NCBI GenBank assembly: GCA_016929465.1
Contig: JAFGIT010000402.1
Location: forward strand, 1 to 8,423
Direction of reading: 5' to 3'
DNA length: 8,423 nucleotides
Origin: Candidatus Coatesiibacteriota bacterium
GTDB lineage: Bacteria; B130-G9
Shown here: one piece after another, positions 1 to 5,604 of the stretch
Layout: each line of letters starts with the position of its first letter
Position numbering within the stretch: the first letter of the stretch is position 1
The notes under the pieces: model-generated
What the model was told of the DNA's origin: nothing
What the model saw: only the letters and a program-made list of their open reading frames with translations
Database searches by the model: none
Translations under genes and position numbers: made by a program

Positions 1-1985
1 CGCTAGCGCTCGTAGCTCTTGTCTTCTTGATCAAGCGATTTGGTAAAGGCGCACGCGTGATTGAAAAACCAGTTCAGCGATTTCAGCCGAAGAGGCGGAC
101 CTCGCCTAATTATCGGGAGTTGATGAATGCGTTGCCGATTCCAGCCTTCTGCGCCTCCGGAGATGGGCGAATAACATCGGTCAATCCGGAATTCTCAGCG
201 ATGCTCGGAGCAAAGGGAATCACTAGCGCCATAGACCGTAAGATTGCCGACATATTCCCTGAATTGCCAGTAAATAGCATTATGGAGTTTCTCGATGCAG
301 TCATCGCGGCCGGTAGCGCCAGGACGAACGTGTTGCCGGATTCATCGCAAGATGAGAATGTTAAGATGCAATTGGATGGTTTCTCAGTTGGGTCCGATGA
401 TGAGGTACGGATTTTGGTTATATGTTCAGACAAGAAGCGCGAGGCCCAGGCTAAGCCCGGTAAGAAGGACAAAGCTCCATTCAACGAATCTTATTTGGCA
501 TCAATCCTCAATGGGCTTCATGAAGCGATAATGGTTGTTAGATCTGACTGTGTCATAGTGAGGGTCAATAGGAGGTTCCTCGATCTGGTCGGGAGGAAAT
601 CCAAGGACGATGTCCAGGGGCAACATTGTGACGAGATAGTGGGATACTTAGGCGATCTTTGCGGTAAGGACCGCTCCGCATGCCCCGTGAATGAAATACT
701 CAAGACCTCGGACTCCGTCAGCTCCATTCATGAATATACGGATAGCCACGGCTTGAAGAAACTAATCGAGGTATTCGCCTCACCCGTTGATACACCAGCG
801 GGTGAACGAGAGATATTGATTTCATTGAAAGACGTCACGAAGCGGTCTCAGATGTCTGCTCAAATTGCCCGAGCGGACAAATTGAAGGCGCTTGGCGAGA
901 TGGCATCCGGTGTTGCTCATGACTTCAACAACCTGCTCGGGGTTATCCTGGGTCGGACGCAGATGCTGATCAGGATGATCGGCGGCGAGGATGCTGGCAC
1001 CAGACGAAACCTGGAGATAATCGAACGCACAGCACTCGATGGCGCAGAGACGGTGCGTCGCATCCAGGAGTTCACGAAGATTGGGGACACTTCGACGTTC
1101 GTCCCAGTGAACCTCAATGAGATAATCGAGGACTCCATCGGGATAACCAAACCCCGTTGGAAGGACCAGATGCAGGTGCAAGGCATCGTCATATCCACGG
1201 AATTCGACCGCTGCGAGATACCTCATGTAGCCGGGAAGCCTTCCGAATTGAGGGAGCTCTTCGTGAACTTGATCAACAACTCGATAGACGCTCTCACGGC
1301 AGGTGGAGTCATATCCATCAAGACCAGCTCCGAGAAAGGGATGGTCCATATCCGTGTCTCAGACAACGGCGAGGGAATCGCTCCCCAGATAGTGAACAAC
1401 ATATTCGATCCATTCTTTACCACCAGGGAGCCAACGAACAGCGGCCTCGGTCTCTCCATCGTGATGGGAATTGTGGAACGTCATGGCGGCTCGATAGAGG
1501 TCAAGAGCGAGCAGGGCAAGCGGACAGAATTTCATATTCAGCTTCCGGGGCTTCTAGATGATGTTGAGCATATTGTGCCTCTGGAGGCTGCTAGGCCGGC
1601 GAGGGCGGAAGGACCCTCGACCTCTTCCCGAGTTCTTATAATCGATGACGAGGCTGACATAAGGAGTCTTCTCGTGGATATGCTGGCGGGTGAGGGCCAT
1701 CAGGTTGATATAGCTTCTTCTGGCGAAGAGGGGATCGAGAAGTGCAAAAGCGGCAGCTATGATTATGTAATTACAGACCTTGGAATGCCCCACATGAGTG
1801 GCTGGGAGGTCGCCCGAGAAGTCAAGTCGATTAATCCGGATACTACGGTGATTCTCGCAACAGGATGGGGCATCCATTTCGACGATGCGAAGCTCAAAGC
1901 GGCCGGAATTAATCGAATAATCACGAAGCCATTCCAGGTAGATGAGGTGCTGACCTGCATCAACGGCCGCCATCGCCACCATTGA
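1..1985 (+). CDS. Hybrid sensor histidine kinase, PAS-PAS-HisKA-HATPase-REC (5' partial)
   Basis: Membrane-linked two-component sensor that autophosphorylates a histidine and can pass the phosphate to its own receiver domain. Residue numbers below count from the TTG at 27. The reading frame stays open to the left edge (codons from position 3), and positions 3-26 encode LALVALVF running into LIKRFGKG. That looks like the end of a transmembrane helix followed by positive charges, so the true start is off the window. Domains in order: degenerate PAS (about 28-135), second PAS (about 153-275) with Cys201, Cys212 and Cys219, HisKA with phospho-acceptor His298 in GVAHDFNNLL, HATPase with N-box ELFVNLINNSIDAL (from 411), G1 DNGEGI (446), F-box DPFFTT and G2 GLGLSI (473), then a receiver with acidic pair Asp540/541, phospho-acceptor Asp584 (VITDLGMP) and Lys634 (TKPF). 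All catalytic residues are present. The signal sensed is unknown, and no separate response regulator or phosphotransfer protein is adjacent. Confidence 0.95.
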   Translation, partial: LALVALVFLIKRFGKGARVIEKPVQRFQPKRRTSPNYRELMNALPIPAFCASGDGRITSVNPEFSAMLGAKGITSAIDRKIADIFPELPVNSIMEFLDAVIAAGSARTNVLPDSSQDENVKMQLDGFSVGSDDEVRILVICSDKKREAQAKPGKKDKAPFNESYLASILNGLHEAIMVVRSDCVIVRVNRRFLDLVGRKSKDDVQGQHCDEIVGYLGDLCGKDRSACPVNEILKTSDSVSSIHEYTDSHGLKKLIEVFASPVDTPAGEREILISLKDVTKRSQMSAQIARADKLKALGEMASGVAHDFNNLLGVILGRTQMLIRMIGGEDAGTRRNLEIIERTALDGAETVRRIQEFTKIGDTSTFVPVNLNEIIEDSIGITKPRWKDQMQVQGIVISTEFDRCEIPHVAGKPSELRELFVNLINNSIDALTAGGVISIKTSSEKGMVHIRVSDNGEGIAPQIVNNIFDPFFTTREPTNSGLGLSIVMGIVERHGGSIEVKSEQGKRTEFHIQLPGLLDDVEHIVPLEAARPARAEGPSTSSRVLIIDDEADIRSLLVDMLAGEGHQVDIASSGEEGIEKCKSGSYDYVITDLGMPHMSGWEVAREVKSINPDTTVILATGWGIHFDDAKLKAAGINRIITKPFQVDEVLTCINGRHRHH

Positions 1986-2047
1986 TTAGGCTCTCTAATT
2001 TCCGGTGGGGAGCGCCGCTTATGAACTCCACGCCGTCCTTCACGCAC

Positions 2048-2076
2048 TTGACGGCTTGCTGCTCAATGTTTACTCT
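2048..2076 (+). promoter_or_regulatory. Weak sigma-70-type promoter candidate before lapA
   Basis: TTGACG (2048-2053, five of six consensus bases) lies 17 bp before TACTCT (2071-2076, three of six). It sits in the 155-bp gap after the kinase gene, where a promoter for the lapA-acetyltransferase-glycosyltransferase group would be expected. The -10 match is poor, so this is only a candidate. Confidence 0.25.
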
Positions 2077-2130
2077 TGTCTAGGGTGATGCGTCGTTGGC
2101 GCCTTGCCCTGCAGATTGTGCAGACAAGAG
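2073..2130. repeat. 9-bp perfect inverted repeat overlapping the lapA ribosome binding site
   Basis: CTCTTGTCT (2073-2081) is the exact reverse complement of AGACAAGAG (2122-2130). The right arm overlaps the lapA Shine-Dalgarno AAGAGGAG (2126-2133). Inside the arms AGGG (2082-2085) can pair with CCCT (2107-2110), directly extending the left arm, and GCA (2111-2113) with TGC (2119-2121), so a branched RNA fold is possible. It could be an RNA element masking the ribosome binding site. If the candidate -10 at 2071-2076 is real, transcription would start after most of the left arm, and the repeat could then act only as a DNA operator. Confidence 0.45.
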
Positions 2131-2140
2131 GAGTTTCGAT

Positions 2141-2524
2141 ATGGGCAGGTTGTTCAAGGTACTCGGTTTCATTATTTTGCTGGGCGTGCTGACTTGGATT
2201 GCCGCGCAGAACAGCCATGAGGTTACGATCAATTACTTCAAGGACAAGCCAATACCTCTACTAGGGCATGAGAAGAGCCCCGATGGAGGCACGCAGGCGC
2301 GGCCGCTGCCAGTTTACCTTCTGGTCCTCGGATGCGGCTTTTTTGGTGCGCTGATAGCAGGTCTTTTTCTCATGGGGCCTCAAGTTCGGATCATCCGTGA
2401 GAACCAGGAGCTGAAGCGCAAAATAGCTGAGCAGCGTGAGGAATTGGACGTTCTTCGAAGCATCCCGATTGGCCAGGGCGAAGAAGAGGAAGGCGTTTCC
2501 CAGGAGACCATTCCAACCTCATAA
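2141..2524 (+). CDS. lapA: LapA-domain (DUF1049) inner-membrane protein
   Basis: Small two-pass membrane protein of the LapA/DUF1049 family, 127 residues. In enterobacteria LapA works with LapB in lipopolysaccharide assembly and control of LpxC turnover, but the domain also occurs in bacteria without that system, so the role here is inferred only at family level. Visible features: transmembrane segment 1 (about residues 4-22, ending WIAAQN, typical of the family), a short external loop, transmembrane segment 2 (about 57-79), then a cytoplasmic coiled coil (about 83-107) and an acidic tail. The ATG at 2141 is chosen because AAGAGGAG lies 7 bp upstream. A TTG at 2096 in the same frame would add a Cys-rich, non-family extension. 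There is no LapB-like TPR gene beside it. It is probably co-transcribed with the acetyltransferase gene, which begins 19 bp after its stop. Confidence 0.85.
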   Translation: MGRLFKVLGFIILLGVLTWIAAQNSHEVTINYFKDKPIPLLGHEKSPDGGTQARPLPVYLLVLGCGFFGALIAGLFLMGPQVRIIRENQELKRKIAEQREELDVLRSIPIGQGEEEEGVSQETIPTS

Positions 2525-2543
2525 GGGAGCCAAGGAGTTTCAG

Positions 2544-3362
2544 ATGCCACTCGTAAGACTCGAGCAGCTAAATGAGAACAACTTAGATATTGAGTCATGC
2601 TGTTGCCTTACGTACGACCAGGAGCTCAAAAAGGATGCCGAAACGAAAAAGAAGTGGCTACGGACTATGATGCGACGTGGGCTTCGCGGTCTGCTCCTCT
2701 TTGAGGACGATGCTCCAGCAGGCTTCATAGAATACCAGCCCATCTCGCTGGCCCCATGCCCGGCTACTGGCGAGAATCTATATTTCATCAATTGCTTGAT
2801 GGTTCATATCTGGGACCTCGGCCCCGGGAGCATGCAGGGAAAGGGCTACGGCAGATTGCTCGTAGAAGCAGCAGAGAAGGACGTGATGGAGAACACCGAT
2901 GCGAAGGGGATTGTCGCTTGGGGCCTCGACCACGAGTTCTGGTTCATGCCACACACTTTCTTTCAGCACTTGGGATACAAGGTCGTTGACAGCGACGGGC
3001 CTAGGATGCTGCTGGTCAAGAAATTCGCAGCGGTTCCGGACCCAAGCCTCCGTCCGGTCACATTCGAGCCCGAACTTGAGGCAGGCAAAGCAGCTGTGGA
3101 CTTCTTCTACAGCAACCAGTGTCCTTACAGGCTATACCAGCTGAGGAGATGGAGAAAGGTCGCCGAGGAATTCGATGATGAGGTCGTATTCAGAGAATAC
3201 AAGACAGACAAAAAGCCGGTGATGGACGAATTCGGCATAAAATCGGGCCTTTTCGTCAATGGCGAGGAAGTTTTTGCCGGACCGATGACCGAGGAGGAGA
3301 TAAGGGACAAAATCAGCGCGGCGATCAACAAGCTGGACGACGATTTTGGCTGGGGCGAGTGA
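2544..3362 (+). CDS. GNAT N-acetyltransferase with C-terminal YoaP/thioredoxin-like domain
   Basis: Two-domain protein of 272 residues resembling Bacillus YoaP and relatives. An N-terminal GNAT fold (about 1-165) transfers an acetyl group from acetyl-CoA to an unidentified amine. The acetyl-CoA-binding loop is visible as MQGKGYGRLLVEAA (97-110), after the core strand NLYFINCLMV (78-87). The second domain (about 183-262) begins DFFYSNQCPYRLYQLR and has a thioredoxin-like layout, but only one cysteine of the expected pair (Cys193, CPYR rather than CPYC), followed by GLFVNGEEVFAGP, which resembles the strands after the cis-proline region. A run of three cysteines (19-21) sits near the N-terminus, where the family usually has Cys residues. 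The start ATG at 2544 is preceded by AAGGAG (2532-2537) with 6-bp spacing. The longer frame from 2436 would overlap lapA and lacks family similarity at its N-terminus. Natural substrate unknown. Confidence 0.85.
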   Translation: MPLVRLEQLNENNLDIESCCCLTYDQELKKDAETKKKWLRTMMRRGLRGLLLFEDDAPAGFIEYQPISLAPCPATGENLYFINCLMVHIWDLGPGSMQGKGYGRLLVEAAEKDVMENTDAKGIVAWGLDHEFWFMPHTFFQHLGYKVVDSDGPRMLLVKKFAAVPDPSLRPVTFEPELEAGKAAVDFFYSNQCPYRLYQLRRWRKVAEEFDDEVVFREYKTDKKPVMDEFGIKSGLFVNGEEVFAGPMTEEEIRDKISAAINKLDDDFGWGE

Positions 3363-3402
3363 TATGCCCCAAAAGGCCCCCCAGGCCGTAGTCTCGGCAT
3401 AT
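3362..3402. repeat. Hairpin between acetyltransferase and glycosyltransferase genes
   Basis: ATATGCC (3362-3368, starting on the last base of the acetyltransferase stop codon) is the reverse complement of GGCATAT (3396-3402). A nested GGCC (3375-3378) / GGCC (3384-3387) pair with loop CCCCA is also possible. The right arm abuts AGGAG (3403-3407), the only Shine-Dalgarno-like sequence before the glycosyltransferase. There is no T-tract, so it is not an intrinsic terminator. It may act as a processing or translation-control element within the operon. Confidence 0.4.
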
Positions 3403-3406
3403 AGGA

Positions 3407-4747
3407 GTGCAAGATAGCTCATTGAGTCGCGTCCTGATCATCAGCAACGACTACGTGTCAAAGAGGATGGCGGGGCCGGCAATCCGCTGTTTCAACCTGA
3501 GTGAAGTCCTTTCTCGTCGGCACGAAGTGAAGCTTGCCTGCGAAAACGAGCCAGATATCGAGGCTAGAGGCTTTTCCCTCGTCCCATTCAAGAGAGACCC
3601 GGAATCGCTCAGGGCATTGGCTGCCGAAAGCAATGTGGTTGTTCTCCCGCCCTACACGCTCGCGATCTATCCCTTCCTGAAGGACCTCGGAGTCCCGCTA
3701 GTGATGGACCTGTATGACCCTTTCATATTGGAGAAGCTGGAAGTTTATCAAGGCGGCGGCACCAGGGAGCAGTTCCAGTCGGACCTCAATGTCCTAAAGG
3801 ACCTGCTCATCGCGGGTGACTTCTTCATAGCAGGCACAGAGGACCAGCGCTCATTTTGGCTGGGAATGCTGGCATCCCTGGGGAGAATCAATCCGAGGAC
3901 TTACATCTCGGATAAAAGCCTCAACAACCTCATCTGCACCATCCCCTTCGGCGTTTCCAGCAAGCCCCCGGTTCATTCGACGCAGGTCTTGAAGGGCGTT
4001 GTAAAGGGAATTGAAAGAGATGACTTCGTCCTTCTATGGGCGGGCGGCATCTGGAATTGGTTCGACCCATTCACATTGATACGCGCGATGGGCCGAGTCA
4101 ACGACCCCGCCATCAAGCTCTTTTTCTTGGGCGTGAAACACCCGCATCCTGCGATGCCGAAGGAGCAGTTCCGAGTGGCAGGGGAGGCCAAAGAGCTAGC
4201 GGAGAAGCTCGGGCTCCTCAATAAGTCGGTCTTCTTCAATCACGAATGGGTGCCGTTCGAGATGAGGCAGAATTTCCTTCTCGAGGCCGACGCCGGCGTC
4301 TCGACGCACTTCGATCACGTGGAGAACAGGTTCTCTATAAGGACCCGCGCGCTCGATTACATCTGGGCAGGCCTGCCGATGGTCATGACGGCGGGGGATT
4401 ATATCTCTCGACTCGTCGAGGAGCGTGACGTGGGGATCACCATCCCACAGGAGAATGATGAAGCGCTTGCCGACGCCATCGTGCGTCTGAAGAATGCTGA
4501 CCGCACGGCGATCCAGAGCTACAAGAAGCGCCTAACTCAATTGGCACAGGAATTCCGCTGGGACGTCATCGTGCGCCCGCTCGATGAATACTGCCTGGCG
4601 CCGAGACTTGCGGCAGACAAAGCCGACCCACTGAGCTCGGATGAAGCTATCCCTCAGATAGTGGATGATCCCGAGGGATCAACCGCTAAAAGAAGATCAA
4701 TCCCCGAGAAGGTCCTCAATCTCCTTAAGAACCTTCTTATCAAGTGA
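3407..4747 (+). CDS. GT-B fold glycosyltransferase, GT4-like
   Basis: Transfers a sugar from a nucleotide donor onto a glycan or lipid acceptor, presumably for surface polysaccharide; donor and acceptor are not readable from sequence. Length is 446 residues from the GTG at 3407. The N-terminal Rossmann half opens SRVLIISNDYVSKRMAGPAIR (from 7) and includes PLVMDLYDPF (97-106). The donor-binding half starts at about 205 with LLWAGGIWNWFDPFTLIRAM (209-228), followed by FFLGVKHPHP (239-248), HEWVPFEMRQNFLLEADAGVSTH (279-301) and RTRALDYIWAGLPMV (312-326), all typical of this GT4-like family. The start is unsettled. GTG 3407 has no upstream Shine-Dalgarno, whereas TTG 3422 would give MSRVLIISND, a better family N-terminus, with AGGAG 14 bp upstream, which is a long spacing. 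Its last 51 bases overlap the convergent thioredoxin gene. It is probably the last gene of the lapA transcript, and no other polysaccharide genes flank it. Confidence 0.88.
   Translation: MQDSSLSRVLIISNDYVSKRMAGPAIRCFNLSEVLSRRHEVKLACENEPDIEARGFSLVPFKRDPESLRALAAESNVVVLPPYTLAIYPFLKDLGVPLVMDLYDPFILEKLEVYQGGGTREQFQSDLNVLKDLLIAGDFFIAGTEDQRSFWLGMLASLGRINPRTYISDKSLNNLICTIPFGVSSKPPVHSTQVLKGVVKGIERDDFVLLWAGGIWNWFDPFTLIRAMGRVNDPAIKLFFLGVKHPHPAMPKEQFRVAGEAKELAEKLGLLNKSVFFNHEWVPFEMRQNFLLEADAGVSTHFDHVENRFSIRTRALDYIWAGLPMVMTAGDYISRLVEERDVGITIPQENDEALADAIVRLKNADRTAIQSYKKRLTQLAQEFRWDVIVRPLDEYCLAPRLAADKADPLSSDEAIPQIVDDPEGSTAKRRSIPEKVLNLLKNLLIK
4666..4681. repeat. 7-bp near-loopless palindrome inside the glycosyltransferase 3' end
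   Basis: TGATCCC (4666-4672) and GGGATCA (4675-4681) are separated by only GA. It lies within glycosyltransferase codons and starts 15 bases beyond the stop codon of the opposite-strand thioredoxin gene. That position would suit a transcript-end structure for the thioredoxin mRNA. There is no T-tract on either strand, so terminator function is doubtful. Confidence 0.35.
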
Positions 4748-5284
4748 CGGGTCTCCGCCGACGTGCTTCTGGTGGATGTTACCCTTCTTGTCGATAATGA
4801 CCATCGTCGGGATGCCTCTCACGCCGTAGTTGTTCGCAATGACGCCTGTCTTATCGTGGAGGATTGGCATCGAGATATTATTCTTCTTGATGAATGCTTT
4901 CACCTTTGACGCTTCAGAGCGATCTGTCGAGATGCCAAACACCTCGACGTCCTTGCCACGGGTCTTCTCATAGACTTTATTGACCAAAGGCAGTGTGATT
5001 CTGCAGGGCGGACACCAGGTCGCCCAGAAGTCGATAACCACGATCTTGCCCTTGAGTTTGCTGAGTTCCACGGTTTCCCCGTCCAGCGATTCGAGCTTGA
5101 AATTCGGTGCGTCGCCCTGGCTTGAAGATGTCTCTTTCGAGTCCTTGCCGGAGCTTTTTGACGAAGAACTGCCCGAACAGCTGACCTGAGCGAATAGCCC
5201 AACCATCAAAACCAAGACAATTATCAGGGGAAATGACTGCCCAAAGCGGCTAACTCCGGTACGGGCATTGTGTGCGTAAAGCAT
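4697..5284 (-). CDS. TlpA/ResA-like thioredoxin-fold protein, probable lipoprotein
   Basis: Exported thiol-disulfide oxidoreductase of the TlpA/ResA type. Such proteins usually reduce disulfides outside the cytoplasm, for example in cytochrome c maturation. Length is 195 residues. The N-terminus has Arg residues, a hydrophobic segment (about 19-34) and Cys36, followed by a Ser/Lys-rich linker (37-56), as in tethered lipoproteins. The putative lipobox AQVSC is atypical, with Gln at -3. The thioredoxin domain (about 58-195) contains APNFKLESLDG, active-site motif WATWCPPCR with Cys91 and Cys94, the FGISTDRSE strand and the cis-proline loop RGIPT (Pro159). The ATG at 5284 is chosen because AGAGGA lies 6 bp upstream; the frame runs 35 codons further with no family features. 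No cytochrome biogenesis genes are adjacent, so the client is unknown. It is probably a single-gene transcript, convergent with and overlapping the glycosyltransferase by 51 bp. Confidence 0.88.
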   Translation of the reverse strand: MLYAHNARTGVSRFGQSFPLIIVLVLMVGLFAQVSCSGSSSSKSSGKDSKETSSSQGDAPNFKLESLDGETVELSKLKGKIVVIDFWATWCPPCRITLPLVNKVYEKTRGKDVEVFGISTDRSEASKVKAFIKKNNISMPILHDKTGVIANNYGVRGIPTMVIIDKKGNIHQKHVGGDPSLDKKVLKEIEDLLGD

Positions 5285-5394
5285 CGCGTTTCCTCTTATA
5301 CTGTGAACATCCATCGAATGCATTCTAAGCTTCAGCAGCGCCCAAATCGACGCCCGGAAAAGATTATCTTGCGCTTGCGTGTTATGCAAGGCCG

Positions 5395-5447
5395 GCGAAG
5401 AGGCCTGACGACTCCGAAATATGAGGCCTAACCTATTAACTCTTCGC
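5395..5447. repeat. 8-bp inverted repeat enclosing two GAGGCCT copies
   Basis: GCGAAGAG (5395-5402) matches CTCTTCGC (5440-5447) in reverse complement. Between and overlapping the arms lie two copies of GAGGCCT (5400-5406 and 5423-5429), whose AGGCCT core is itself a palindrome. Two palindromic half-sites spaced 23 bp apart could be a dimeric regulator site, but this is inference from symmetry only. Confidence 0.35.
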
Positions 5448-5457
5448 TAATTCGCAC

Positions 5458-5518
5458 AAAAAAGTTAGCTCGTATTCGAGCTCGCATGGCTTCGCAGCCG
5501 AGGGAATCTGCCATGCGA
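5458..5518 (-). terminator. Tandem hairpins with T6 tail on the minus strand (possible terminator or attenuator)
   Basis: Read on the minus strand, a 9-bp hairpin (TCGCATGGC arm 5518-5510, GCCATGCGA arm 5490-5482, 19-nt loop) is followed directly by a 6-bp hairpin AGCTCG-AATA-CGAGCT (5482-5467), then AAC and six Ts (5463-5458). That is the layout of an intrinsic terminator, although the last stem is short. No minus-strand gene lies upstream of it in the window. It could stop antisense transcription from the unknown gene, or act as an attenuator in a long thioredoxin mRNA leader. The AT-poor stems also form on the plus strand, but without a T-tract. Confidence 0.4.
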
Positions 5519-5559
5519 AAGCCTGTCAAAGATAGAACCAGGGCTAGCCGACCCATCGA

Positions 5560-5570
5560 GGTCAATGACC
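5560..5570. promoter_or_regulatory. Palindrome GGTCAATGACC, possible operator
   Basis: Perfect 11-base palindrome with a single central base (GGTCA-A-TGACC), 34 bp before the start codon of the unknown gene at 5605. Its position fits an operator for a dimeric regulator, but no regulator gene is present in the window to pair it with. Confidence 0.25.
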
Positions 5571-5604
5571 AGAATATTGAATCACCAAAATGGAGGGCAT
5601 CGTA

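Larger units (their letters stand above)
5285..5604. other. Divergent intergenic region rich in inverted repeats
   Basis: This 320-bp stretch separates the leftward thioredoxin gene from the rightward unknown gene and holds no convincing coding frame. It contains at least five inverted repeats: CTTGC/GCAAG (5374-5378/5386-5390), GCGAAGAG/CTCTTCGC (5395-5402/5440-5447), AGCTCG/CGAGCT (5467-5472/5477-5482), TCGCATGGC/GCCATGCGA (5482-5490/5510-5518) and the palindrome GGTCAATGACC (5560-5570). GAGGCCT also occurs twice in direct order (5400-5406, 5423-5429). A perfect -35 box TTGACA lies on the minus strand (5529-5524), but no -10 follows at 16-18 bp. I could not fix a promoter for either gene. 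Confidence 0.5.

Noticed and set aside
27-29. TTG as the start of the histidine kinase
   Set aside because: The frame continues to the window edge, encoding a hydrophobic helix, and the TTG has no ribosome binding site.
822-1349. Antisense open frame of 175 codons within the kinase gene
   Set aside because: It lies opposite conserved HisKA/HATPase codons, has no ribosome binding site and encodes no recognisable domain.
1986-2036. Terminator after the kinase gene (GTGGGGAG ... CTCCAC)
   Set aside because: The stem needs bulges and no T-tract follows on the plus strand.
2096-2140. N-terminal extension of lapA from TTG 2096
   Set aside because: It has no Shine-Dalgarno sequence. ATG 2141 has AAGAGGAG at good spacing and starts right at the family's first membrane helix.
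2436-2543. N-terminal extension of the acetyltransferase overlapping lapA
   Set aside because: The extension is basic and unlike the family. ATG 2544 has AAGGAG 6 bp upstream.
5285-5389. 35-codon extension of the thioredoxin gene
   Set aside because: ATG 5284 has a clear ribosome binding site and begins a normal export signal; the extension would bury it.
5590-5604. ATG 5590 as the start of the unknown gene
   Set aside because: The ATG itself overlaps GGAGG, which is correctly spaced for ATG 5605.
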